Positions 32,690 to 42,649 of a DNA stretch of 64,000 nucleotides are shown here, one piece after another (the stretch's first letter is position 1; each line of letters begins with the position of its first letter). Source of the stretch: Prorocentrum cordatum (Eukaryota; Sar; Dinophyceae; Prorocentrales; Prorocentraceae). The notes below the pieces were generated by a model. The model was not told the origin of the DNA. It made no database searches and saw only the letters and a program-made list of their open reading frames with translations. Location of the stretch: assembly GCA_963575745.1 (NCBI GenBank), contig CAUYUJ010014623.1, positions 50,001-114,000 of the forward strand, read 5' to 3'. A program made the position numbers and the translations under genes.

Positions 32690-33645
32690 GAATATATAAG
32701 ATCAGCTTGCGCTGAACTCCGAGCTCGAGGATACATGTGTGACCGTATAACTCACAGTGGTTATGACCTCTACTGGTACACAGTACTTGTTGGCTTATTA
32801 TCCGGGGATTACCAGCTACTGTGGGCGGCAACGCCCGCGGACTGGCATGTGCGAGTGCCTGGGAAGCGGGCGGGGCCACATTGCCAACGTACGCAAAATC
32901 TGATGACCACAGCTAGGGCTCTACGTGTGTCTGCTGTACTTGTGGGACCTCCAGGATCTTTCTGGAAAGTAGGTCCTATACGCGATTCCATTGAAGATGC
33001 AGGCTTGCAGGTCATGCGGATGTGATGTTGCTACTTCGGCTTGAAGTTCGACCGTTCGAGTCGTTTACCGAGCGGTTCGTACTTACAGGTGGCAACCACC
33101 TACGCGCGCACCCCCACCAATCTGCGTAGATGCAAATGCCAAACTGCAGGGAAGCCTGCGCGACATGCATAGCATGAGTTAGATTCGTGCGGCCAATGTG
33201 CCCAGAGGGCGGAATGTCGAAACAAAACACTTGCTATCATGACTGCACGGCTAATGGATCATCTAACACAGAGAAATCATACCAGTGCTGTACACCTCAG
33301 CGTACACGCACGAGTGGACAAAGGAGCTCGGGTTTACGTCCAGTCTCCTAAGAATTGCCCTCACTGGGATCATGTGACACGCCAGGTGACGATGAACCTC
33401 GGCGGCAATATCATTATACAGGACATTCCAGTTCAAGATCAGCTTATCTGGTCAATTACGAACATTCTTACTCGACTGTACTGGGAGCCTTCGGCGCCAG
33501 TCTTATTCGGAAACCAAGGACAGCGACCGCGCCCAAGGCGGGTTACGACCGTCGATGACGATCGTCTTCCCCCACCCCCTCGGTTGCGCGCGGTCGCGCG
33601 CTACCCCCTATTCCCGAATTTCTTTCACTGCGCCCGATATTAAAC
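32690..33645 (+). pseudogene. Conserved copia-element block of unknown function
   Basis: The frame ending at 33025 reads VSAVLVGPPGSFWKVGPIRD and SIEDAGLQVMRM. Past the stop the same frame continues CCYFGLKFDRSSRLPSGSYL and QVATT. Another frame from 33239 reads SPKNCPHWDHVTRQVTMNL and IIIQDIPVQDQL. I associate these blocks with large dinoflagellate copia-like polyproteins but cannot name an enzyme. The (G)PPG...W and CxFGxKFD phrases could belong to a nucleic-acid-modifying domain. Confidence 0.4.
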
Positions 33646-33903
33646 AGCAGCAGACAGCGCTGCCATCTCATGCCCTGATGAAGCCAAAGGACAAGCATAC
33701 ATATGATAAAGATGGCGGCGTCGAGCCGCGCAATATACCCAGGGTAGTCGAAGACGGCAACGACGACTGCGGCGAGGACCTGACGGGCCTCGGGCGCGGG
33801 GCTTACTACACCGACGCCCCCCTAGACACCGACAGTGACGAAGACGCGGGAACCTTCATCACGCTACCAGCGGGGCTACGCGGGGCTACTTGCGGATACA
33901 CAT

Positions 33904-34610
33904 GACGATGTGCTTTCCACAATCCCAACCTTGTGTTACAGACGGCACAACATGGTAGACATGCTGGAATTGTGCGGGGGTAATGGGGGCATGACGCAGT
34001 TAGCGTTCAGCCGAGGTTTATCCTCGGGGGGGACCTCGACAAACGTTCCTGATGACATGAGAAACAAGGAAGTCTAGGACGCAGTTATGCACTACCTGGA
34101 CGCGTGCTTTGTCAACGTTGTTACGTTGTTATACCACAATCCAACTGCGATTGGACTGCCGGCCTACTTCAGCTCTAAGGTCAACTACGACACGTGGCAT
34201 AAATTCCACAGGGGAGACCTACCACGCGTCAAGTTATGTGGAGGGGTCGCCGTACGTCCAAATGATTTCCCAGCGGGTGCTCGGAGGGGTGAAATACCAC
34301 CATGGACTACACTGTCCAAGCGCGAGGGCACTCGCAGAGCAAACGTGGGCCAATGTACCGCGGGTCTTCGCGCCTCCCATGGGGTATTAATACGAAGTCT
34401 GATTGAAATAGTGGTCAACCACCGTCTCTTGCGGACGCCCTTCGAGCGGAAACGGTGCACGGGCCATCATCGGCATGCCTCGGTTTGTAACAAGGTCCTG
34501 GTGACGGCAGTCCAATGTACTCCGAAGATGCAGCCCTTCTTCGTCGAAGCAGCTCAAGTTGCACATGACATGTTCCTTGTATACCGTGATTCTTTTCATT
34601 GTCATCCTCA
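33904..34610 (+). pseudogene. Methyltransferase-like block
   Basis: NMVDMLELCGGNGGMTQLAF and SRGLSSGG (about 33948-34030) resemble the first S-adenosylmethionine-binding motif (hydrophobic strand, acidic residue, then G-x-G-G). After the in-frame TAG at 34075 the same frame reads VMHYLDACFVNVVTLLYHNP, GLPAYFSSKVNYDTWHKFHR, DLPRVKLCGGVA and IPPWTTLSKREG. Dinoflagellate retroelements that carry methyltransferase genes are known, but I see no catalytic Pro-Cys motif, so cytosine methylation is not supported. A Rossmann-like fold is the cautious call. Confidence 0.45.
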
Positions 34611-35340
34611 TTCATCTTCTGTTCTCGTCACGAACATACGAGGATTCGACTTGGATGACCCAGCTACCCGTCGGCGCCCTGACGGATCGATCTTGAGACC
34701 ACCCTCAGGAGGGTGGGGATGTCCAGCATGTGCGGACAACGTAAACGCGCACCCGCCTTCGCACGACAGGGACCCTAAACACTGCAGGTGGTGCGACAAG
34801 GGGGATTACCACCTGGAATGCCCGAGCTGCAAGAAGAACTACGGTCAGGCTAAGCCTGGTCACCTGCGCGCGCCTGCCAATTGCAAATTTGCGCAACCGT
34901 GGAAGCTGCCTGACAACCGCGGACAGGGGCCTCCGGCTCCTGCCGAACCGCCAGCACCACCACCTGCGGCGGCAGCCGCATCCGAGGGACCAGATGCCCA
35001 GCAAAATGCGCGGCCACGAGCTCCGAGGCCTGGTCCCAGAGCTGGGACAACAGCAGGCGCCAGCAGCCGCGACATCACAGTAGGCAGACATGCCGCTGAA
35101 CCGGCCGCGGGGCAACCTGCCTCGAGCGGAGCCGGCAGCTCGGGCGATCACAGACGGCTACCAAAGATAGTGGCTAGACGAGGTCGGCAGCAAGCAGAGG
35201 ATCCACCTCCACCACCACCTGCTGGCGACCCTGCCGCTCGTCCAGGACTTCCAGACTGGCCAAGGTTCGATTTGCAAAAAAGTCTACAGATACTGCGCAG
35301 CCTTGACCCAAGCGCGGCAACTTGCGAAAATTGCACTTTC
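34611..35340 (+). pseudogene. Cys/His-rich segment and Pro-rich linker before integrase
   Basis: WGCPACADN, then about 14 residues, then HCRWCDKGDYHLECPSCKKN (34714-34845) gives three C-x2-C pairs with His, a likely zinc-binding unit. It is followed by a Pro/Ala-rich linker with one hairpin copy (35107, Ala-Gly-Gln-Pro-Ala) and LPDWPRFDLQKSLQILRSLD. That last phrase typically precedes the integrase N-terminus. Continuous frame 34087-35370. Confidence 0.5.
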
Positions 35341-36330
35341 AGTGGTTCCGCGCCAAAGAGCTTAGGATGAGACTCATTTTAACCAAGGCTGGTCTGGACA
35401 GCGTCAGGCACCTGATGAAGAGCGTTTGCGATGAACGTCGGGAGCGCAGGGATTGGCATGAGCCAGGGCATGCCGTGACGCCGCCCACTGTACAACCCGG
35501 CAAAGTCAATTATAAAGTCGAATGCGATCTGGTGTTCTACAAGCAGGGCCACAATCCATTTCATCATAGATCGATGCGTTCGATATGGTGTTGGAATCGA
35601 GATGCCAGAGAAGTTTATGACCAGCATCTCAGATGCGTATCATCCGTGCTGGGTGCAATTTGGACTTGCCAAAGTACTCTGCACCGACGGAGGGGGTGCA
35701 CTCAACAACGACGCCGGAAGGGCAGTCCTTAAGGCAAAAGGCACTCAGCTGAGGGCACGTGCGCGTGGACAACACGCTACGACAATTCAAGACAGAAGTG
35801 GCATACTGCGACACTTACTTCACGTCGCGGAGGCTGAACTCAACAGGTCAGACATACCTCTTGTGTTCACACATCTACTGCATGAAGCCTTATGTGCCGC
35901 CAGCGCGCCCGCCTTCCACCCCGAGGTGCCTCCATGCAACGTACTGTTTGGACGACAACCAGCGATGCTACCCGACCGGCCTGTTCTGGACCGCGAACAA
36001 CAGACGGAAACATCCGACCTTTCTCGAAAACAGACTATCCGCCGGGCAAGCATTGAGAATTTGACTCAAACCACGGCAGCTGCTAAAACCAATCGTGCAC
36101 CACGGACCAAGACTGCCATCAATGGCCAGCACTATTATTACGAAGGAGATCTAGTCGACCATCATCGCCCCACTACTATAAAGGACGACTGGGGTGGCTG
36201 GAATGGGTCTTTCCCTGTCGTACGAAACGATCCCGACAGGAGTCAAGTCATCATAAGAGTGGGGAACAACGAGGTGCAAGTCCAATGCGGCGTCGCACGA
36301 CATTCACTATACATCGAAGCTTTGATCGCT
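35322..36330 (+). pseudogene. Integrase remnant (rve core)
   Basis: The first frame (to 35732) carries RKLHFQWFRAKELRMRLIL, the H-x3-H-like N-terminal part and KSVCDERRERRDW, which is one Cys short of the usual C-x2-C. It also has KVECDLVFYKQG with the first catalytic Asp at 35526-35528. After a shift, frame 35602-36666 continues GLAKVLCTDGGGALNNDAG with the second Asp at 35686-35688. TIQDRSGILRHLLHVAEAEL has Asp (35791-35793) where the catalytic Glu belongs. FHPEVPPCNVLFGRQP and DWGGWNGSFPVVRNDPD complete the core and C-terminal parts. Integrase inserts the element's cDNA. The frame break and the Glu-to-Asp change make it non-functional. Confidence 0.7.
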
Positions 36331-36921
36331 CGAGGAATTGGCTCAGACAGCGCAGCCTTACGGACTGTGTTGACATCCGTAGCCAGTCTACCTGCAGGGC
36401 GACTTGCTAGCTACATCCTGATCCGAAAGGGAACGCTTCGGATGACAAGTGCGCGCCGACCATCTCCTAAAGCACACTTGGCTCTTCAATGCCTCATCAG
36501 GAACTCCTTTCGTATCGAGAACGTAGTCTCCGTCAGGTTAGCTAAGAGTATCCACAAGCTACCCCCGGTGGCTGATGCTGACAGATGTACATTCGTGCTC
36601 TATGACAACGACGTGAATCGGGGCTTCCACATTTATGAAGCCGAAAGCGCTGCCTTAGATATATAAGATATAACCGGACCAGCACATTCGAGGACCATCC
36701 AGTGCTTGAAGTCCACTAGACCTCGAGCGGGCTTCGACCAAGACACGGCGAAGTTTGAAGAACTGGTTGACGCACCGACGCACCACAGCGACGCCAGAGA
36801 AGCTCCAGAAGCTGAACCACCACAGGCATACGGACGCCGTCTTATTATTTATGAGGAATCAGAAGCGGACCTCGAGGCACATATCATAGATGTGTGGTAC
36901 ACACGCTTCGCGGCACCATAG
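36331..36921 (+). pseudogene. Post-integrase linker, element end
   Basis: The 354-codon frame runs on to 36666 (SARRPSPKAHLALQCLIRNS). A second open piece, 36706-36921, is acidic (PEAEPPQAYGRR, EESEADLEAH). In copia order RT should follow, but similarity ends at about 36921 where the 90-bp satellite begins. The element is therefore 3'-truncated by insertion, deletion or recombination. Confidence 0.5.
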
Positions 36922-37167
36922 CGAGCCCCACCGAAGGCCCCAATGGTTGCGTTCGCACGCGCCCGCCGCACCTATTTCGGCGCACTCCACGCGTTTCGTG
37001 GTCCCACCGGAAATTCCACCGACAGCCCCAACGGTTGCTTTTACATGCGCCCACTGGGCACATGTTAGCACACCGCTCACGCGTTCCGTGGCCCTACGAG
37101 GGAGCTCCTCCGAACGCGGTGCGTACTACGACGGTACTCGCAAGTGCATGTGTTTGGTTCTTTCGCA
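36905..37167. repeat. Short array related to the 90-bp satellite
   Basis: Two to three units with GCCCCAA(T/C)GGTTGC, CGCGTTTCGTGG or CGCGTTCCGTGGCCC, and GGAGCTCC-type ends. They are related to the units at 54775-55205. Repeat D follows directly; a similar satellite-then-CCCAAGAG order is seen at 54775-55640. Confidence 0.6.
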
Positions 37168-38430
37168 AAGGTAATGTCTTATGGTGTTTGAAGGTGTTCT
37201 GCGTTTTCGCTGTTTCATGTTTCCGACGGCCCAAAGCCCACGAGGCGCCAGAAATCATTTCAAGACGACCCAAGAGGCACCCAAACAGGGCGCCACATCA
37301 GAGCAAAAAGGTTCCAAGACGGCCCAAGCGTGCCCCACGAATGCCCAAGAGTGCCCCAAGACGGCCTAAGAGGCGACCAACATCGCCCAAGAGGGTTCCA
37401 AGACGGCCCCAAGAGGGGCCCAAGAGGGGGGATGAACGGACAATTGGAGCCTTCCGCCACAGGAGGCCCCCAGGAGACCAAATTATGTCCCCACGAGAGC
37501 CTAAGAGGCCCCCCCCGAGGGGCACCGTAGGGGCCCCACGAGGCCCCACAGAGGCCCAAAAAGAGGCCCAGGAACACCCCAAATTGCCTTCAAGAGGCCT
37601 CCGAAGCATACCCGTGCATAGCAGAGGACCGCCTAGTTGATCGTGCCATCGCAGCGTTGCATAACATGGCGTGGCACGGCACAGCACGACAGAGCTACCG
37701 TGTCAGTGCATAACATAGTATGGCTCAGCGTGCCATAACATTGCATCCCATAGCAGTGTGTAGTTGCACCTAGCAGTGCACGTCAAGAAGTAGCATTGTC
37801 GAGCATTGCATGGTATCACATGGCACACCGTGGCGTACTATGGCATCGCGATGCACATGCACTAATCGCACATCACCGCACTGCTCTGCGCAACAGTAAA
37901 CAGAACGCATGCCAATATCACACCCCCGATGTTGTTCTTAATGTCTGTCGTCCTGTTTGTTTTAGCCTAGCAGCTCACAGCGTGGCATAGCGTTGCATTG
38001 TTTTGCAGTGCGTTGCATTGCATAGCCCGGCACGCCGTGGCTGCACATACCATGTAACGCGGTAGCATCGCTCTTCATAGGGAACATCTCATGATATGGT
38101 TCAGCGTATCATCCCATACATTACCAAAGCATTTCATAGCACAACATGGCATGGCATGCATTGCGCACTGTATATTATATCATGTTCTTGCATTGCATAC
38201 TGCATCGTGGCATTGCGCTTCATCGCGTGGCATGGTGTATCAGTGCATTCCATAGCATAGTGCAACATGGCACTGTAGCGCTGCATTTTTCCTGGCCCAT
38301 AGCTTGGCGACAGATCACCAGTCGACTGGTTGATGAGAGCGGAGGAGGAGGAGGAGGAGGAGGAGGAATGAGGAAGAGACAGGAGGAAACAGATAATCGT
38401 GGTTTGTTTATTCATGGCCGCCTTGTTGTC
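37168..38430. repeat. Dispersed repeat D, copy 2
   Basis: Second copy of the element at 14473-15640, same orientation, similar in order over about 1.2 kb. It covers the CCCAAGAG-type domain, the GGACCGCC..GATCGTGCCATCGC block, the long CATAGCAT/GCATGGCAT region, and the end with TTTTTCCTGGCC and GGCGACAGATCACC. A GGA run at 38338-38366 lies near its end. No terminal repeats or coding capacity recognised. Confidence 0.8.
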
Positions 38431-38463
38431 TCAATGCGGTGAGCACTCGACCAGCTAGAACCA

Positions 38464-38540
38464 TAGCGCGCGCGAAGCGCGCGCGATGGTTTTAGTAGAC
38501 GTGTGTATATATCTATATATATATATATACACACCAAGGG
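38464..38540. repeat. GC-alternating hairpin followed by TA microsatellite
   Basis: GCGCGCGCGAAGCGCGCGCG (38465 on) folds into a perfect GC stem with a 3-5-nt loop. TATATATC/TATA repeats follow to 38533. A similar CGCGCGAAGCGCGCGCG stands near 23849. Confidence 0.75.
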
Positions 38541-38689
38541 GGTACGATCGAAGACGAAGAGGGCGTGCATTCAAGGTTTGGATACACGTGTCGAATGGCC
38601 TTCGAGCAGATACGAGCGAACAGTCTTGACTTGATTGTTGTCGGTGTTGCTTTTGTTATTGTTGCTGTTATTGCTGTTGTTGCTGTTGT

Positions 38690-38720
<31 letters not shown>

Positions 38721-38800
38721 CTGATTTTCTCCCGCCCCCGCGACTCACCTGCGACCCAGCCCGCGACCAACCCTGCGACCCAAGCACCGACCCACCACGC
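38513..38800. repeat. Composite repeat C, copy 2 (reverse orientation)
   Basis: Read on the minus strand it has CGACCCAG/GTGGGTCGCAGG-type units, CAG/CAA repeats, then TATCTGCTCGA and CGCCCTCTTCGTCTTCGATC. This is the same order as 11476-11875. The minisatellite part is short here. Confidence 0.75.
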
Positions 38801-39559
38801 GCACCCGAATTCTTATCCGCAACTGCGGGGCGCTACTCTGTCCAGGTGTTCGATCATGGACCCTTCGGTTGAACGCAATCATCCAGCTTGCGCGCCGAAC
38901 CGAACCGTGTCGGGACCCGCCGTGCGCCTCTGCTCGTGGGCGGTGGGCCGTCGAGAGGCCTCTGCTCGAGCGGCACTGGTGGGCGCTGCCGGTGGCGCTG
39001 GCCGTGGCGACCCCCTGCAGCCTGCCGCGGAGACGCGCCGTGCGCCCCCCCCCCCCTGCAAGCAGTGGCGAAACGGCCAGCGGGCAGGGTGGCGGCCCCC
39101 GCCGCATTATTCGTGAGGTTCGAGTGATGGGTCACTTTTTCTACCACCACCACCACCATCAGTGGGGCGGGGGAGAAGGGAGGATGGTGAGGCCCTCCTC
39201 TTCCTCCTCGTCCTCCTCCTTCTCCTTCTCGTACGTTCCCTCCATCTCCTCCTCCTCCTCCTCCCAACATCGGCCCAGCATCGAGGTGTTCGCTAGCAGC
39301 GGGAAACATGCCCGTACCCCCATGATTGGCATCGCCTTATACCTCGACGCCGATCTCAGGGATGCCCTCGGCTTTGAGGGCGTGCCCCCCAGAACTTGTC
39401 ATCGCCTTGTGGCTTGTCAATCTTAGGGTTAAGTTGGGCATGTCCTTCGATAGGAACAGTTTTCAACATGATCACAAACATAGTATGGGGGCGATGTTTC
39501 GACTATGTTTGACTCTGTTTGAGCATTTGTTGATTATGTTGCACTTTTCCTTTAAACTT
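38801..39559. other. GC-rich region with a foldback-like segment
   Basis: At 39127-39165 TGATGGGTCACTTTTTC is followed by CCACCACCACCACCATCAG, then CCTCCT repeats (39195-39270). This resembles the left arm and interior of the foldback element at 51733-51964 without its right arm. No gene. Confidence 0.55.
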
Positions 39560-39760
39560 CGCCTGTAGGTGGACATGCCCGACCTAATCTTTGGGACAGA
39601 GATAAGCTCGAGGCTGGTTATTTCGAGCATCTTCGTCGGTTCCAGGATCTTTTCCAGCCTCGGGATACCTTCCAGCAGAAGCGCTTCGCCGAGGGCGTTC
39701 AGGGGTTGCCTGGATGTCCCGAACGGCGGCCGCAGACCCGAGGTATGAATCAAAAGCTCA
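39560..39760. repeat. Junction of repeats B and E
   Basis: 39560-39587 repeats the 28-nt block found at 1905-1932. From about 39620 to 39755 the sequence matches repeat E (CCAGCCTCGGGAT, then TTCCAGC, then CGCCGAG(G/A)GCGTTC, then GACCCGAG), as at 45990-46095 and 52470-52570. Confidence 0.65.
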
Positions 39761-41501
39761 CCCCCTCAAGCAGTGGCGACGCGTCTTGGCTTGCAGTATA
39801 ATTGCCTGTTGTGTGTTGCGAGAGATGTTGTCAGATGACAGATCACGTTTGGTTGAGGCAGTCTGATTTTGGCATGTCGGCTTGATGGTCTGAGAACATT
39901 GTTTCTGTGCTTAGAACGCTCTTTGGTTGAAAGAGAAACTCGTGGTAGGCCTATATTATGAATGCCCCGAATGCCGGGATGGTCGGTCCCTGCTCCACGC
40001 CACATCCGTTCTGCCGTTGAGGGGGAGGGCGGGCCTGGGTGCGTTGAGGATGAAGACGGAGCCAGCTGGGAGGCTAAGGTGTCCCAGCGCTGGTTGTGGC
40101 CAGCAGACAAGGGAGAGAAAGAGGCCTCATCGTCGCGACGGCTGGACGCGGCTCGAAAAATGTGTCGCTTTCGTTCTGGGGAAGGGTCTGGGAACATTTT
40201 TTTGGCGGACCTGCCCTCACGCCCCCCCACCCGTGATTTTCTTTCCTTGGGCCCACTCAGCGCCGAACCCCCAGCCGCCTCCAGGGAGGGCGGGCTCGGG
40301 CGCGCTGAAGATGAAGTGCGCATGCCCGCGGCGTTTTTGTTCCACAGGGAACCCTGAGATTAGATCCTCCTCCTCCTCCTCCCTCCTCCTCCTCCTCATC
40401 CTGGCTTTGCATTTTTTCTCACCTGGCGTATTCGCCCGGTTTCGGGCCCAGAGACAGTTACAGATCGACGCGGCTCGAAAAATGCCGCGGGAAGATTGGG
40501 TCTTGGGCTCAGGGTCGTGGTTGTCCCGATGCTGGATTCTGTTCGCAACGGCGGATCTAGGGGGATGCATGCTCGCGATCCCCAGATATCCAACGATGTG
40601 TTTTTTTTCCACCGTCGTTGTTTCCTCGATCTCGGCCTCGGGGGCCATGTGCAGGGCCACGGGATCTTATACCACGCGTCTGGGGCAACAGAAAGTACCC
40701 CCAGGGAAGCGGTCGGGACCTCCAGGGGCCGCGGGGACTTCCAGCGGAAGTTAGAGCTCATTAATTTGCAGGGAAGTTGAAACATGTGGCCAGGACCAGT
40801 GGTTCCGCTCCTTTCCAGCCCTGCCCAGTTTCCTGCAAGTGTTAAGTTCTCCAGCTCTGCCGACGTCGTCCGAAGATCTTAACTGGCTCGTTTCAGGCCC
40901 TGATGGTCTTTCTAGCGGCACTCGGGGCTCCCTTGTCGCCATGGTCGGACGTGGCTGCAAAAAGTATGCGGAGGACGGCGCTTTGGGAGGGATTGGGGTT
41001 CAGGTTGCGGGCAGAATGTGGCCAGGAGGCGGTTGTTTCGTTCCACGTTGGAGGCGTGCGCTCACAAGCAGGAGAAGACACACGAGCAGTTGACGCAAAT
41101 CTGCAATTGTCATGGGCGTGTCTCTTCCGCCCCAGTTCCGAGAACTTCTGCCAGCGACGATGCCCGGACCTCCGTCAGCCTGCAGGCCGCAGAGGGTACC
41201 CCCCTCTTGGACGCCCCCCTTCTTGGCCGCCCCCGACCCCGATGTGGGAGGTGCTCCCTGGCGTCGAGGCTGCAGGTTCTCGAGCGATCCCGTCGATCCT
41301 CGACGGTTTTTTCTCCTCCTCCTCCTCGTCCTCCTGCTACGCCTCCTCCTCCCCCTCCCTCGTCGTCGTCCTCCTCGAGGCGGCATCCCTGGCTGCAGCA
41401 GAAGAGACCGGCTGTCTCTTCGTAGGTGTGGGCGCGCTCGAGAGAAGCCGTAGGTTTTGGCGCGCCGGCGACGCAAGCGAAGGCGTTCGAGGTTGAATTC
41501 T
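39761..41501. other. Non-coding region with an imperfect internal duplication
   Basis: Blocks at 40018-40170 recur at 40280-40490: GAGGGCGGGC(C/T)(T/C)GGG, GAGGATGAAG/GAAGATGAAG, and GACGCGGCTCGAAAAATG at 40146 and 40469. CCT runs lie at 40368-40400 and 41310-41350. No domain is recognised in any long open frame. Confidence 0.5.
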
Positions 41502-41665
41502 TCACCTCCCACCAAACCACCCTAACCCAACCCGAAGGCCTCAATGTGCCTTACATTCCCAGTGGGAGGGGGGGCGGGCAACACGGAAAAACACAGGGGA
41601 CCAGTACCCCCTCAACCCGAAATTCGGGTCTTCGGGTTGGGTCGGGGTGATTTTGGTAGGTAGTC
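41502..41665. mobile_element. MITE-1, copy 2 (164 bp)
   Basis: The left end TCACCTCCCACCAAACCACC runs to CCCGAAG; the right end CTTCGGGTTGG runs to GGTAGGTAGTC. These are imperfect inverted repeats of about 33-36 bp. A perfect 6-bp target-site duplication AATTCT flanks it (41496-41501 and 41666-41671). It shares the CCCGAAATTCGGG palindrome and overall length with copy 1 at 9487-9651. Confidence 0.9.
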
Positions 41666-42232
41666 AATTCTGCGACGCGGAAGCACCGAGGGACACGATG
41701 ACGCCATAGGGCCCGACGGAATCCAACCTGGAACGATCGGGGCCGCGATCGATTCAAGGTTGAGCGATCGGCGCGGTGTCGAAAACCTCTGCACGCCCCG
41801 ACGCCGCGCGAACCTGCCGTGCGTCGTCTGCGGAACGGATGCTCGGAACACAGCATGTGCGGATGTATCGAAGATGAAAGAGAGCCAAAATTTGGCCACG
41901 CGCAGAGGGGGGTAGGGGGAATGCTCCTTAGAAGCACCCCTGCTTCTTAGACGGCGCTGGCCTTGCCTATAGATGTAAGGCCGGGGCATTCTAAGAAGCA
42001 GCCTCCTTCTAAGAAGCCCTCCCCCCTCCCTCCACCCCATTGTGTGCGCCGCCAAACGAAAGAAGGTCAGAATCAGGCTCTCTCGAAGGTCCGCGCGGAT
42101 TTCGTGGACCTGCGCTGGGCCTCCGTGGCGGCGCCACCGGCGCCGCCAGAGGGCGCGCTCCAGGCCACTGGGAGGGGGAGGTGTAGCGCCGAGCCGAGAG
42201 TGGATGTTTGCACGGTTGTCTGACCCATCCAA
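41666..42232. other. Non-coding region with part of repeat B
   Basis: The block at 41912-42010 with CTTAGAAGCACCCCTGCTTC, CTATAGA and ATTCTAAGAAGCAGC matches 1948-2040. The rest, including open frames 41612-42295 on the minus strand, has no recognised domain. Confidence 0.5.
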
Positions 42233-42605
42233 GAGGGGAACACAAACACACAGACACCATGAACAGTCGATACCCAGGAACATGTGCGAAAACATGGGAA
42301 GTTGGGGTGGAAGACGGAAATCCCCAAACGATGGGAAACTATGGGGGATCCTGGGGTTTGTGTGTATTTATTTGTGTGTCCCTGGGCCCTTTCGCCCAAG
42401 TGGAGTGACGTTGCCTCTGCGATCCGACCTGCAACCGAGCGATGCCTGTGACATGACGCTGCCGTTGTCTGTTCCGTGCAGCCGAGCGATCCGACCTTGG
42501 CGACGTCGGCCCCGCACTCGCCACCGCCCGCAGCTGGTCACGCCCCGTGGCCCCCCCGGCTGCAGCGTGCTCACTCGCCTTGCAGCCCCGCGCTGCAGCT
42601 GAGCC
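42233..42605. repeat. Dispersed repeats F and G, copies 1
   Basis: Repeat F (42233-42400), with GTCGATACCCAGGAACATG, GGGAAACTATGGGGGATCCT and TGTGTGTCCCTGGGCCC, has a counterpart at 43926-44098. Repeat G (42455-42605), with GTCTGTTCCG, CGCCCCGTGGCCC, GGCTGCAGC and CGCGCTGCAGC, has a counterpart at 43240-43345. F and G adjoin here but are in the opposite order downstream. Confidence 0.65.
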
Positions 42606-42649
42606 ATGGTGTCCCAACCCACTGTAGCCTTGACCGCCAGAGAGAATTC

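Larger units (their letters stand above)
26209..36407 (+). repeat. Family of about 28 dispersed 14-nt hairpins in the copia-like element
   Basis: Consensus GCGGG-NNNN-CCYGC. Starts: 26209, 26276, 26398, 26693, 27300, 27665, 27691, 27874, 28215, 28248, 28880, 29521, 29669, 29832, 30473, 30500, 30554, 31016, 31234, 31762, 32100, 32124, 32390, 32561, 33146, 33880, 35107 and 36394. Loops include GCAA, GAAA, GGAA and GCGA (all GNRA), GGCA, and GAAG. Stems are CCCGC or CCTGC (G-U pair) on the right. At 33146 and 36394 the left arm is GCAGG with a matching T, so pairing is kept. Nearly all read Ala-Gly-(Gln/Lys/Ala/Glu)-Pro-Ala. 29669, 30554 and 32390 are weak members. Confidence 0.85.
24560..36921 (+). 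mobile_element. Large decayed copia-like retroelement with accessory domains
   Basis: The domain order on the plus strand is gag, zinc-knuckle remnant, R/S-rich linker, Tpt1/KptA-like, RING-like, retropepsin, a GPPGSFWK block, a glycine-rich methyltransferase-like block, a Cys/His-rich segment and integrase. Integrase upstream of where RT belongs is the Ty1/copia order. RT and RNase H are absent because the sequence changes at about 36921 into satellite and repeat D. Every domain is broken by frameshifts or stops. The coding strand is peppered with a 14-nt hairpin (separate entry). At over 12 kb without its polymerase the element is unusually large for this group. Confidence 0.75.

Noticed and set aside
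34087-34610. Active DNA cytosine methyltransferase
   Set aside because: Only a glycine-rich motif-I-like stretch is seen. No Pro-Cys catalytic motif or ENV-like motif is present.
24000-37000. LTRs of the copia-like element
   Set aside because: No matching direct repeats were found at the two ends by eye. The 3' end is truncated, so a pair would not be expected.
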